52,895 bases of DNA from Robertkochia solimangrovi. GTDB lineage: Bacteria; Bacteroidota; Bacteroidia; Flavobacteriales; Flavobacteriaceae. A program made the translations under genes and the position numbers. This document shows, piece by piece, positions 38,397 through 47,085 of the stretch. The notes under the pieces are model-generated. The model was not told where the DNA came from. It worked only from the letters and a program-made list of their open reading frames with translations, and did not search any database. Where the stretch lies: the NCBI RefSeq assembly GCF_007279655.1, contig NZ_QKWN01000016.1:1-52895 (forward strand). The letters are read 5' to 3'. Numbering within the stretch: the first letter of the stretch is position 1; every line of letters begins with the position of its first letter.

Positions 38397-38950
38397 TCCT
38401 CAAATTGTAAATGCTCATTTTCATTTAACTGTAAGGGTGACCATTTAAGATAACCAAAAGCATTTTTTCTCAAATAAAACATAAGATAGATCCCTGAAGA
38501 AAGAATCAGGGGATAAAATACAGTCAGTGCCATCAGTATCAAAATATCACCGTCATTTTCTATTTGTCTGAAGAATTCAAGGGCGAAATTGACTATGGAT
38601 ACGGAAAACCAAAATATTCCTGGAAGGAGAAAACGGCCGTTAAATTGCCAAATATTAATCGTGATATAGATCGTAATGATAAGGAAGGCAAATGACAGAA
38701 AATCAAACCTTTCGATCAGATCTAATAGGGTAGTCAATTCGAACAGCAAAAAGAGACCCCATATGATCGATATCGCAATATGAACGTTATTAAATTTTAA
38801 TTTTGATTCTCTGGACGGTAAGTGTGCAAGGATTTTTCTAAGTGTTACGTCCTCGATCTTGTCCTTATAACGGTTGTACAATTCAGATTTGGAGGCGACA
38901 CCTAATCTGAGATCTTTTATGATCTCAGATTTTATTTCTTTAGCGGTCAT
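38393..38950 (-). CDS. Small four-helix membrane protein of unknown function
   Basis: The 185-residue protein has a charged N-terminal region of about 55 residues ([17 protein letters not shown], then [20 protein letters not shown]) that looks helical and cytoplasmic. About four transmembrane helices follow, then a short polar tail. I do not recognise the family. It lies 12 bp after the ankyrin gene on the same strand, so they form an operon. Confidence 0.72.
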   Translation of the reverse strand: MTAKEIKSEIIKDLRLGVASKSELYNRYKDKIEDVTLRKILAHLPSRESKLKFNNVHIAISIIWGLFLLFELTTLLDLIERFDFLSFAFLIITIYITINIWQFNGRFLLPGIFWFSVSIVNFALEFFRQIENDGDILILMALTVFYPLILSSGIYLMFYLRKNAFGYLKWSPLQLNENEHLQFED

Positions 38951-38962
38951 AGTGGTAAGATG

Positions 38963-39700
38963 TTATTTTGATAAATAACTTTCAAGCAACTGAGCCGCCT
39001 TTTTTTGTCCTCTTTCTTTAGCCAGATCATATGCATTTTTCTTGTCATTGTTTTGGAGTGTCAGGTCGGCGCCGTTGGCCATCAACAATTCAATAACATC
39101 TAAATAGCCACTTTTAGCAGCTTCTCCTAACGCAAAATCACCTTCTATATCCTTATTGTTGACATTTGCTCCTTTCTCGATTAAAAATTTGACAACTTCA
39201 AAGTGACCTTTTGAGGCAGCATGTTCCAAAGGTGTAGCACCATCTAAAGCCTTTGGGTCAACTTCAGCGCCATTTTGAGCTAAATATTTTACAATTTCAA
39301 TATGACCGTTTCTTGCCGCAACCCGGATTGGTGTAAAATCCCGATATCCTTTGCGATTAGGATCGGCACCATGATCAATTAATAGTTTGACAATATCATA
39401 GTAACCTTCCTGACAAGGATATTCAAGAGCAGTTGAACCTACAGGTTGAACTTTGTTGATTTGATTGACATCTGCGCCTGACCTGATCAGTAATTCTGAT
39501 ATTTCATAATTATTATCTGCCGTTGATCTCCATAAGGGAAACAGTCCATTTTCATGAAATTCGTTTACATTATTCCCTTTTTTGATGAGGGTGGTTACTT
39601 TTTTCAAATCTCCATCTTCAACAGCTTTGTAAAGTTTTTGAGAATAACCAATAGTGGTGAGTAGGATTAAAATTGAGGTTAGGATTTTTTGCATTTTCAT
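38963..39700 (-). CDS. Exported ankyrin-repeat protein
   Basis: The 245-residue protein has a signal peptide ending GYSQ (about residue 21) and about seven ankyrin repeats filling the rest, for example GSTALEYPCQEGYYDIVKLL, FTPIRVAARNGHIEIVKYL, ATPLEHAASKGHFEVVKFL and GDFALGEAAKSGYLDVIELL. It probably binds partners in the periplasm. It differs from the ankyrin protein at 16127 in size and context. It is followed at 12 bp by a small membrane-protein gene, which could be its partner. Confidence 0.88.
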   Translation of the reverse strand: MKMQKILTSILILLTTIGYSQKLYKAVEDGDLKKVTTLIKKGNNVNEFHENGLFPLWRSTADNNYEISELLIRSGADVNQINKVQPVGSTALEYPCQEGYYDIVKLLIDHGADPNRKGYRDFTPIRVAARNGHIEIVKYLAQNGAEVDPKALDGATPLEHAASKGHFEVVKFLIEKGANVNNKDIEGDFALGEAAKSGYLDVIELLMANGADLTLQNNDKKNAYDLAKERGQKKAAQLLESYLSK

Positions 39701-39883
39701 ACGTATTAGAATTGATATTTTATTTTTCTTGTGCTTTACTGATTTCTTTATAGCGCTTCCATATTCTCAATGGATTCGCTTAACAGGTTTTTTTATTCAT
39801 CGACTTTGCTCGGAATTTCAGTGAGGTCGCTAGCGCGTAAAAGGTGGTTCAGCAAACCGATATTTTCGGCTGCAGTTGTTAAA

Positions 39884-40750
39884 TTAATTTTCATCCCACT
39901 TCTCTTCAAAAAGATCGATAAATTGTTCATATCTCGAACCGTCTTCCGCGTACAATCTCGTAAGCGCTGCCCATTCATCAAATTTCTCTTTATTTCTTAC
40001 TTGATAATAGGATTGGGCCATATTGACTGCCATTTCACTTTTTTCAAAGTCATTGTCTGAAAGCTCTATTCCTTTTTTATAGGTGCTTTCCGCCATATCG
40101 ATCTGGTTCATATTTTTAAAGGCGAACCCTAACTCACGATAAAAAAAGAAGTTGGCAGGGTCATTTTCTATAGCCATTTCGAGAACTTTAATGGCATTCT
40201 CATAATCTCCCAGCGCGTTATACGCATACGACAATTCAAATTCGAGACCTTTAAAGTGCGGTTCCTGTGCATAGGCCTTCAATAAAGGAGAAAGCGCTAA
40301 TGCGCTGGCACCGGCATGGTTATAATGATATCCAATATTCTTTAAATAGGATGTACTTTCACTTTCTTCTTTGTAATATTTCAACCATTCAGGTTCTTCC
40401 GGAAGATTTAGTTCAGATCGTATGTCATCAGGTATGATAGTGACCAGAGTCCAATTCGGATCGATCCTGTATTTAGCATGGAAGGTTGTATCTGCTTCCT
40501 GAGAAACATAGTGATTCGAATCATCGATATAAAATTCACTTCCAATATGATAGGTAAAGCCCGCTTCGTCATCAATATAAATGAATCCGTAATGGTAGGT
40601 GGAATCGGTATCACCTGGTGGCAGGGCGACCCACTTGTCAACGGCTTCATAATATTTTGTAGTAAACTTTAGCTCCGATTCATTATTCTGTGAATTTACA
40701 TGGATAATAAAGAATAGTAGTGCGACTACAATCATCATATTATGTTTCAT
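39884..40750 (-). CDS. Exported TPR-repeat protein
   Basis: The open frame extends to 40783, but the ATG at 40748-40750 begins a clean signal peptide (MKHNMMIVVALLFFIIHVNSQ, read in parts) and is preferred, giving 288 residues. The C-terminal half has about three tetratricopeptide repeats (AYNALGDYENAIKVLEMAIE, YRELGFAFKNMNQIDMAESTYKKGIE, NMAQSYYQV). The N-terminal half is beta-like and unassigned. The role is unknown; such repeats mediate protein contacts. It is 183 bp upstream of the ankyrin gene on the same strand. Confidence 0.8.
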   Translation of the reverse strand: MKHNMMIVVALLFFIIHVNSQNNESELKFTTKYYEAVDKWVALPPGDTDSTYHYGFIYIDDEAGFTYHIGSEFYIDDSNHYVSQEADTTFHAKYRIDPNWTLVTIIPDDIRSELNLPEEPEWLKYYKEESESTSYLKNIGYHYNHAGASALALSPLLKAYAQEPHFKGLEFELSYAYNALGDYENAIKVLEMAIENDPANFFFYRELGFAFKNMNQIDMAESTYKKGIELSDNDFEKSEMAVNMAQSYYQVRNKEKFDEWAALTRLYAEDGSRYEQFIDLFEEKWDEN

Positions 40751-40913
40751 AATCAAATATATAAAGGTTGAAGCATCATACAAAGCATCCCCGGGCCTTC
40801 GACGTGTTTTAAAAGTAATAAATTTCTTAAAATAAATCGAATAACAGTAATTAAAAAGACCTTAGAGCTACAATACAATAGGAATTTGAAAACGTATAAC
40901 AGTTAAGTTTATG

Positions 40914-40937
40914 AAAAAATAGGCAAGCCTGTTTTTT
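40914..40937. terminator. Bidirectional intrinsic terminator
   Basis: AAAAAATAGG and CCTGTTTTTT form a 10-bp stem with one G-T wobble around a CAAG loop, with A- and T-runs on the two sides. It lies between the TPR gene start and the BKACE-like remnant. It would end minus-strand transcription from the remnant. Confidence 0.7.
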
Positions 40938-41034
40938 AGGTTATTTTCTGTACTTTATGACAGTATCGATCGGTATTTCATTTGACTTCGCAGGGCTTCC
41001 TAGTCATGTTCCTTCCAGGAACTTGTCCTAATTC

Positions 41035-41247
41035 CTACAGGAATATTTCCACATCTTTTTCAGATACTAAGTATCTGTTTTTGACATATGCCAAGGTAAG
41101 TGTCTCCTGACCTTTCTGATTCCTGGTGTGAAAATGAATTGATTTAGCGCCTGCCTTCACTGCGTTGTATGCCGCATCCGTAATCTCAGATGTCGTTTTC
41201 GCGATCAAGATTTCATTTCTGTTGCCATTTATAGCGACTTGAAGCAT
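41035..41247 (-). pseudogene. N-terminal remnant of a BKACE/DUF849 (3-keto-5-aminohexanoate cleavage) gene
   Basis: The 70-residue frame reads like the first quarter of a beta-keto acid cleavage enzyme: MLQVAINGNRN at the start, EITDAAYNAVKAGAKSIHFH in the middle, and TRNQKGQETL, matching the family's opening strand, AAVAAGAxxVHxH metal-binding histidines and DxxGRESL. Full family members have about 270-310 residues. Here the frame stops after a diverged segment, and no continuation is seen in the 100 bp before the terminator at 40914. It is most likely a decayed gene; a short functional protein is less likely. Confidence 0.55.
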
Positions 41248-41388
41248 AATGTTTTCCTGAGTTGACTACAGGGTAATGTTTTTAAAGTTGTGAAGACATA
41301 AAAAATTAAAGTTAATTCACTGTAAAACAGCAATTAAGGTGCTGTTTTACATGCATTTTTTGTAAATTTAAGAGTATAAATTACGGTT

Positions 41389-42693
41389 ATGAGAAGGTTG
41401 TGTTTTATGGTAATCGTGCTACAGGTTTTATCAGTAGCACTCTTGAGTGCACAGACTAGTGTGACGGATCTGGTGCTCATTAATGCAGATAATAATACGG
41501 AGGTCAGGACACTCACAAGCGGAGCGGTGATCGACCTCACGGAAATTCCAAAGATCAATATCCGTGCAATTACTGATCCGGATCTGGTGGGTAGCGTGGT
41601 TTTCAGGATCAATGGAAAGAGTTACAGAACAGAGAACATAGCTCCCTATGCTCTGGGAGGAGATTTTCCGCCTGGTACTTATGCGGCTTATCCGGCTTCC
41701 GTCGGAACTTTTACTGTGTGTGCAATACCCTATTCAGGCAGCAATGCTTCCGGAGTACAGGGAACGGAACGCTGTGTGGAGTTGACCTTTATAAAGAGTG
41801 ATGCCGCTCCGGTGATCGGGGTTCCGGATCATGAGGATCTCAATTTTTGGGGTGAGATGATCGCTATTCAGGTGCTGGCAACTGACCCACAAGGGAAATC
41901 TGTAACTTTTAGTGCAGAAGGATTGCCGCCTTCCCTGGAGATAGATCCCTCTAGCGGACTCATAAGTGGGGTGTTGGATCTGGTGAATACCTATGGTAGT
42001 TCCACCGGGTTTGATGCATTGATCACGGCTACAAACAGTGATGGGCTATCTTCAAATGCGCCTATCGATTTTTTTATACTGCATCCGAATATCGAGTCCT
42101 TTACCCTGATCAACACGGAGACGAATCTTCCGGTTCCGGGTTATGACCCTATTCCTTATGGTGGAACTATCGATCTTTCGGAAACAGGCGGTCAGTTGAA
42201 TATACGGGCAAATCCGGCAATACCGGTTATCTATGGAGGTAGTGTGTTGTTCGAATTGAACGGAGCGTTTGTAAGGGCTGAAAATATTGCGCCCTATGCG
42301 TTGGGAGGAGATGCTCCCCCGGGTCATTATTACAACTTTCCTTTAGTTCCCGGAAATTATAATCTTGCGGCGCGTATCGTTTCCGGGGTTAATGGTAGTG
42401 GAGGATTCAGTTTCTATGGAAATACGAATTTACCTTTTTCAGTGATCGATGGTGTTTCATCGACTTCACTTGCCAAAGTATATCCTAATCCTGCGTCTGA
42501 ATATATCGAAATCTCAGATCTGCAAAATGTGCGATCGTTCGCCATCATCGATCAATTTCGGCAAACGGAATTCAGTCAACCCGTAAATACGGATCTGCAA
42601 CGTATCGATATCAGTAATTTACCTTCCGGTCTCTATATCCTCCGGTTACAATATGATAATACGGTTAAGAATTTAAAACTGATCAAGCGATAG
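41389..42693 (+). CDS. Secreted T9SS cargo protein with duplicated beta domains
   Basis: The 434-residue protein has a signal peptide ending LLSAQ (about residue 22), two copies of a beta-sandwich of about 110 residues (each with a LIN-x-T/D-N start and an NIAPYALGGD motif, at 83-92 and 299-308), a putative Ig-like domain between them (LPPSLEIDPSSGLISGVL), and a C-terminal type A sorting domain (KVYPNPASEYIEI, then SGLYILRL and NLKLIKR). The type IX secretion system would carry it to the surface or medium. The domain that repeats is common in secreted Flavobacteriia proteins; its ligand is unknown. It is a single-gene unit. Confidence 0.9.
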   Translation: MRRLCFMVIVLQVLSVALLSAQTSVTDLVLINADNNTEVRTLTSGAVIDLTEIPKINIRAITDPDLVGSVVFRINGKSYRTENIAPYALGGDFPPGTYAAYPASVGTFTVCAIPYSGSNASGVQGTERCVELTFIKSDAAPVIGVPDHEDLNFWGEMIAIQVLATDPQGKSVTFSAEGLPPSLEIDPSSGLISGVLDLVNTYGSSTGFDALITATNSDGLSSNAPIDFFILHPNIESFTLINTETNLPVPGYDPIPYGGTIDLSETGGQLNIRANPAIPVIYGGSVLFELNGAFVRAENIAPYALGGDAPPGHYYNFPLVPGNYNLAARIVSGVNGSGGFSFYGNTNLPFSVIDGVSSTSLAKVYPNPASEYIEISDLQNVRSFAIIDQFRQTEFSQPVNTDLQRIDISNLPSGLYILRLQYDNTVKNLKLIKR

Positions 42694-42771
42694 CAGGAGG
42701 ATCTTTATGGACTGCACAGGGAAGGTTTTAATCTTCAATGCAACATCGAATGGACGATCGTTCATTCGCTT

Positions 42772-42809
42772 CCTATTCCCTGACCCCGGCCCTAAAGGGC
42801 GGGAATAGG
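42772..42809. repeat. Bulged intergenic hairpin of REP-like type
   Basis: The outer stem is CCTATTCCC / GGGAATAGG (42772-42780, 42801-42809) and the inner stem GCCCT / AGGGC with an AA loop. TGACCCCG forms a one-sided bulge. It lies 78 bp after the T9SS protein gene. The outer and inner stems are perfect, and the G+C content is much higher than the surroundings. No T-run follows, so it looks more like a dispersed repetitive hairpin than a terminator. Confidence 0.6.
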
Positions 42810-42953
42810 ATAGTTGGCCATCAGGAAACTTTTCTTGATTTTATTTGAGGTTAAAGTGATATGAATGAGAAAGATGTTAGGGGTAGGTTCTAAATGATAA
42901 ATGTTAAGATTGTAGATTATAATTTACAATTAATTGAGCAAGTAATAAAATGA

Positions 42954-42978
42954 AAAAAGCCCTTCGTTTGAAGAGCTT
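42954..42978 (-). terminator. Intrinsic terminator after tRNA-Leu
   Basis: Reading the minus strand, AAGCTCTTC and GAAGGGCTT form a stem with a T-G wobble around AAAC, followed by a U-run of six. It starts 3 nt after the tRNA 3' end. Confidence 0.75.
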
Positions 42979-42981
42979 TTG

Positions 42982-43063
42982 TGCGGGTGAAAGGACTCGA
43001 ACCTTCACACCTTGCGGCACTAGATCCTAAGTCTAGCGTGTCTACCAATTCCACCACACCCGC
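42982..43063 (-). tRNA. tRNA-Leu (anticodon UAG)
   Basis: The acceptor stem GCGGGTG / CACCCGC pairs perfectly with A as discriminator. The anticodon stem CTAGA/TCTAG encloses loop CTTAGGA, giving anticodon TAG (reads CUN). A type II variable arm (TGCCGCAAGGTGT) and a T-loop GGTTCGAGTCC are present. The CCA end is not encoded. Both a promoter and a terminator are visible. Confidence 0.96.
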
Positions 43064-43075
43064 GAATTGTGGGTG

Positions 43076-43104
43076 CAAATATAAATGAAAAAATGAAATT
43101 ACAA
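43076..43104 (-). promoter_or_regulatory. Promoter of tRNA-Leu
   Basis: The minus strand has TTG (43102-43104), an 18-nt spacer, and TATATTTG (43076-43083), a full match to the Bacteroidota TTG/TAnnTTTG promoter. The -7 box ends 12 nt before the mature tRNA 5' end. Confidence 0.75.
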
Positions 43105-43133
43105 TGCCTATTCTTTAAAAATTTCATTTTTTG

Positions 43134-43141
43134 TATTTTTG
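43134..43141 (+). promoter_or_regulatory. -7 box for the M20-S9 peptidase operon
   Basis: TATTTTTG matches TAnnTTTG and lies 20 nt before the M20 peptidase start codon. It is back to back with the tRNA promoter. The poly-T context lowers its weight. Confidence 0.4.
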
Positions 43142-43161
43142 AGCAATTCAATTAAAACTTC

Positions 43162-44559
43162 ATGGAAAATATAGCGTCGTATATCACGACACACAAAGAT
43201 CGATTCATACAAGAACTCGTTGAACTCTTAAAAATTCCATCCATCAGTGCCGACCCTGCTTTTGCTCAGGATGTTCTCAATACCGCTGAAGCTGTAAAGA
43301 GCGCATTAGACGCTGCCGGATGTGAGGTTACGGAGATCTGTGAAACACCGGGATACCCGATCGTTTACGGAGAAAAGATCATCGACCCAAAACTACCTAC
43401 GGTATTGGTGTACGGGCATTATGATGTACAACCACCGGATCCGGTTGATCTTTGGAATTCTCCACCTTTCGAACCGGTGATCAAAGCCACCGATCTGCAT
43501 CCGGAAGGAGCCATATTCGCACGTGGTGCCTGTGATGACAAGGGGCAAATGTATATGCATGTGAAAGCTCTGGAATTTATGGTAAAGAATAATGAACTCC
43601 CGTGTAATGTTAAATTCATGATCGAAGGTGAGGAAGAAGTAGGTTCTGAAAGTCTGGGTTGGTTCGTGGAACATAACCGGGAAAAGCTCGCAAATGATGT
43701 CATTCTGATTTCCGATACGGGAATGATCGCAAAGGATATTCCGTCGATCACAACGGGATTGCGTGGGCTGAGTTATGTAGAAGTGGAAGTGGTTGGCCCG
43801 AACCGGGATCTGCATAGCGGACTCTATGGTGGGGCGGTAGCGAATCCGATCAATATTATGACGAAATTGATCGCCTCCCTACATGATGAAAATAATCATA
43901 TTACCGTTCCGGGATTCTATGATAAGGTGATTGAGCTTAGTGTTGAGGAAAGAGCTGAAATGGCCAAAGCTCCTTTTAACCTTGAAAACTATAAAAAGGC
44001 GCTCGATATCGAGGATGTTTATGGAGAGAAAGGCTATTCTACCAATGAACGTAACTCTATTCGTCCGACACTTGATGTGAATGGAATCTGGGGCGGTTAT
44101 ACAGGTGAAGGCGCCAAAACAGTGATCGCAAGTAAAGCTTACGCAAAGATCTCGATGCGTCTGGTGCCGGATCAGGACTGGAAGGAGATCACACAATTAT
44201 TTAAAGCACATTTTGAATCCATTGCTCCCAAAGGAACCCGTGTCACGGTAAAACCACATCATGGAGGATTTCCCTATGTTACTCCTATGGACAGTCTTGG
44301 GTATGCTGCTGCAAGTAAGGCTTATGAGGCTACTTTTGGAAAGACACCGATTCCTCAGCGAAGTGGAGGAAGTATTCCTATTGTGTCCCTTTTTGAAAAA
44401 GAACTTAAAAGTAAGACGATTCTGATGGGCTTCGGACTCGACAGTGATGCGATCCATTCCCCGAATGAGCATTTCGGACTTTGGAATTATCTGAAAGGAA
44501 TTGAAACAATTCCATATTTTTATAGGTACTTTACGGAATTATCAAATAGTGAATCATAA
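43162..44559 (+). CDS. M20-family dipeptidase
   Basis: The 465-residue cytoplasmic enzyme hydrolyses dipeptides with a two-metal site. It has the M20 motifs: metal-binding His in YGHYDVQPPDP, bridging Asp in RGACDDKGQ, catalytic Glu-Glu in IEGEEEVGSES, a metal Asp in LISDTGM, and the final His in SDAIHSPNEHF. The insertion (dimerisation) domain contains RDLHSGLYGGAVANP. The length and motifs fit the carnosinase-like M20 subgroup. There is no signal peptide. It lies 31 bp before an S9 peptidase gene, and the pair would complete peptide breakdown, with S9 cutting in the envelope and M20 in the cytoplasm. Confidence 0.94.
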   Translation: MENIASYITTHKDRFIQELVELLKIPSISADPAFAQDVLNTAEAVKSALDAAGCEVTEICETPGYPIVYGEKIIDPKLPTVLVYGHYDVQPPDPVDLWNSPPFEPVIKATDLHPEGAIFARGACDDKGQMYMHVKALEFMVKNNELPCNVKFMIEGEEEVGSESLGWFVEHNREKLANDVILISDTGMIAKDIPSITTGLRGLSYVEVEVVGPNRDLHSGLYGGAVANPINIMTKLIASLHDENNHITVPGFYDKVIELSVEERAEMAKAPFNLENYKKALDIEDVYGEKGYSTNERNSIRPTLDVNGIWGGYTGEGAKTVIASKAYAKISMRLVPDQDWKEITQLFKAHFESIAPKGTRVTVKPHHGGFPYVTPMDSLGYAAASKAYEATFGKTPIPQRSGGSIPIVSLFEKELKSKTILMGFGLDSDAIHSPNEHFGLWNYLKGIETIPYFYRYFTELSNSES

Positions 44560-44590
44560 AAATTAATCAATTACCAACCAACCTATTACT

Positions 44591-46909
44591 ATGAATTCAA
44601 AATTCAAAACGCTCTCAGGATTAGTTATGCTATGGCTGATCACGGGATGTACGGAGAAAGCTCCGGAAGAACAGGTTACGCTGGATGACTACCAACGAGC
44701 CGCAGGGTACATGTATCCGAATATGTCAAACTTGGTCAGAAATACCGTTGAAGACGGACAATGGACCAATGACAGCATCTTCAGTTACATGAAAAATACA
44801 CCTGAAGGCAGGGAGTTTATAAGTGTGAACGCTAGAACTCAGGAGAAAACACCCGCTTTTAATCACAGACAACTCGCACTGGCACTCACAAAGTCAGCCG
44901 GACATGAAGTCAAGGTTGACAGCCTTCCATTCCGATCATTTACTGTAAGTGAAAGTGGAAATATCGAATTCAGCACTTTTGGGAAGCAATATAGCTTTTC
45001 ACCGGAAACCGGAGAGCTGAGTGAATCTGAAGTAACAGATAATGGTAGAAGATTCAACAGAAATGAAATCCTCTCACCTGATGGGAAGAAGGCTGCTTTT
45101 ATAAAGGATCATAACCTTTGGGTCAAGGAGGTGTCAACCGGAAAGTTGACACAACTTACCTTTGACGGAAAAGAGGATTATGGTTATGCCACCAACAATG
45201 CTGGCTGGACACATAGTGACGGCCCGGTACTGCTTTGGTCTCCGAATTCCGATAAGATTGCTACTTTCCGTCAGGATGGACGCGGTGTAGGAGAAATGTA
45301 TCTGGTGAATACCAAAGTGGGGCATCCGGACCTGCAACAATGGAAATATCCATTACCGGGAGACAGTGCAGTATTTATGATCGAACGATTGATCGTCGAT
45401 CTGAAACCCGCAACTCCTAAACTGATCCGTCTTCAAATGGATCCTGATTTTCAAAGATCCACCACCACCGACCATATTGCCGGAAGAGGAGGGGTCTTGC
45501 TGGATGCAGAATGGAGTCCGGATGAATCCAAATTTGCATTTGTTTCATCTTCCAGAGATCATAAGACCGCTGAGCTAAAGATCGCTGATGCGCAAACCGG
45601 AGCGGTAAGATCGGTTTTAAAAGAAACCACACCTACCTATTATGAATCTGGAGTAAGATCTGAAAACTGGTTCGTTTTGCATAAATCTGATGAGGTGATC
45701 TGGTACTCGGAAAGAGATAACTGGGGGCATCTCTATATGTATGATTTGAATACCGGAGCTTTGAAACATCAGATCACTAAAGGTGAATGGCAAGTACAAC
45801 AAGTGGTTCACATCGATGAAGATGCCAGGGTGATCTATTTTACTGCGGGAGGCAAAGAAGAAGGGAATCCATATTATCAATATATGTATAAGGTTGATTT
45901 TGATGGAGAGAATCTGGTTTGTCTCACCCCTGAAAAAGGAGACCATAATGTTACCTTCTCGCCCGATTACCAATTTCTGGTAGATACCTATTCGACAACT
46001 GCGAACCCACCGGTGAGTGTATTGAGTGATCTGAACGGAAAGGTAGTTGCGGAGCTCGAGAAGGCAGATATTTCTGAACTGAAAGCAGCCGGATGGCTGG
46101 CGCCGATAGAGTTTACAGTGAAAGCACGTGATGGAGAAACCGATCTCTATGGGATCATGTGTCTTCCGAGTAATTATGACGAAAGCAAATCATATCCAAT
46201 ATTGAACTATATATATCCGGGTCCACAATCGGGAAGTATCGGAGATTATTCGTTCAGAGAATCACGTCGTGATTTTCAAGCGGTTGCTGAACTTGGGTTT
46301 ATAGTGTTTGGCGTGGATGCGATGGGAACACCCGGCAGATCAAAATCTTTCCATGATGCCTATTACGGGAATATGGGAGATAATGGATTGCCGGATAATA
46401 TCGCTACCATCAGACAGCTTGCCGGGAGATATCCGGCGATAGATACCACCCGGGTAGGTATCTGGGGACATTCAGGGGGAGGATTTGCTTCTACGGATGC
46501 GATATTGCGATATCCTGATTTCTATGATGTAGCGGTTTCCGGTTCAGGTAATCACGATAACCGTAACTATGAAGATGATTGGGGTGAAAAATGGCAGGGA
46601 CTGCTGAAGCAAAATGCTGAGGGAATCAATAATTACAGTGATCAGGCGAACCAACTGATGGCTGAGAATCTCAAAGGGCATCTTTTGATTACTCACGGTC
46701 AACTAGATGATAATGTGCCTCCATCTAATACGATGTTGGTAGTAGAAGCCCTTATCAAAGCGAATAAGGATTTCGATATGATCATCTTTCCAAACCAGCG
46801 TCATGGTTATGGAAATATGACCAATTATATGACCGTCAAACGATGGGATTATTTTGTAAAACATTTGAAAGGTCAGGATCCACCCAAGGATTTCTCACTG
46901 GATGAATAA
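44591..46909 (+). CDS. S9 family dipeptidyl-peptidase IV-like lipoprotein
   Basis: The 772-residue precursor has a lipoprotein signal with lipobox LITGC (Cys20). An N-terminal beta-propeller (about 50-530, with the DPPIV_N-type segments LSPDGKKAAFIKDHNLW and LWSPNSDKIATFR) precedes an alpha/beta hydrolase domain. The catalytic Ser628 is in GHSGGG (most DPPIV enzymes have GWSYGG), with Asp706 or Asp707 in GQLDDNVPP and His738 in QRHGYG. It removes dipeptides from peptide N-termini in the periplasm or at the outer membrane. It follows the M20 gene at 31 bp and is followed by a terminator. Confidence 0.93.
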   Translation: MNSKFKTLSGLVMLWLITGCTEKAPEEQVTLDDYQRAAGYMYPNMSNLVRNTVEDGQWTNDSIFSYMKNTPEGREFISVNARTQEKTPAFNHRQLALALTKSAGHEVKVDSLPFRSFTVSESGNIEFSTFGKQYSFSPETGELSESEVTDNGRRFNRNEILSPDGKKAAFIKDHNLWVKEVSTGKLTQLTFDGKEDYGYATNNAGWTHSDGPVLLWSPNSDKIATFRQDGRGVGEMYLVNTKVGHPDLQQWKYPLPGDSAVFMIERLIVDLKPATPKLIRLQMDPDFQRSTTTDHIAGRGGVLLDAEWSPDESKFAFVSSSRDHKTAELKIADAQTGAVRSVLKETTPTYYESGVRSENWFVLHKSDEVIWYSERDNWGHLYMYDLNTGALKHQITKGEWQVQQVVHIDEDARVIYFTAGGKEEGNPYYQYMYKVDFDGENLVCLTPEKGDHNVTFSPDYQFLVDTYSTTANPPVSVLSDLNGKVVAELEKADISELKAAGWLAPIEFTVKARDGETDLYGIMCLPSNYDESKSYPILNYIYPGPQSGSIGDYSFRESRRDFQAVAELGFIVFGVDAMGTPGRSKSFHDAYYGNMGDNGLPDNIATIRQLAGRYPAIDTTRVGIWGHSGGGFASTDAILRYPDFYDVAVSGSGNHDNRNYEDDWGEKWQGLLKQNAEGINNYSDQANQLMAENLKGHLLITHGQLDDNVPPSNTMLVVEALIKANKDFDMIIFPNQRHGYGNMTNYMTVKRWDYFVKHLKGQDPPKDFSLDE

Positions 46910-46913
46910 TATG

Positions 46914-46941
46914 AAAGCTGCCTTTTGGCAGCTTTTTTTTA
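46914..46941 (+). terminator. Intrinsic terminator after the S9 peptidase gene
   Basis: The perfect stem AAAGCTGCC / GGCAGCTTT with a TTTT loop is followed by a run of T, starting 4 bp after the stop codon. Confidence 0.93.
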
Positions 46942-47030
46942 ATCTTTTTTTCATCATCAGAGCCTGAATTTATAGGGGGTTTGAGAGAGTTTCTGTATAA
47001 ATGACTTATTTACAGGTGATTGTTTTGTGC

Positions 47031-47071
47031 TCTACGTTTGTAGAATTAAAAATTATTTCTACATTTGTAGA
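47031..47071 (+). promoter_or_regulatory. Twin BlaI-type operators overlapping the -33 and -7 promoter elements
   Basis: Two near-identical dyads TCTACGTTTGTAGA (47031-47044) and TCTACATTTGTAGA (47058-47071) match the BlaI/MecI site TACAnnTGTA. The TTTG in the first (47037-47040) and TACATTTG in the second (47060-47067) are 19 nt apart and make a full Bacteroidota promoter. The second operator ends 14 nt before the BlaI start codon. Repressor bound to both sites would cover both promoter elements. Confidence 0.85.
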
Positions 47072-47085
47072 ACACTAAATGAGAT

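Noticed and set aside
39770-40060. 96-codon plus-strand frame
   Set aside because: Mostly antisense to the TPR gene, with no signal or motif.
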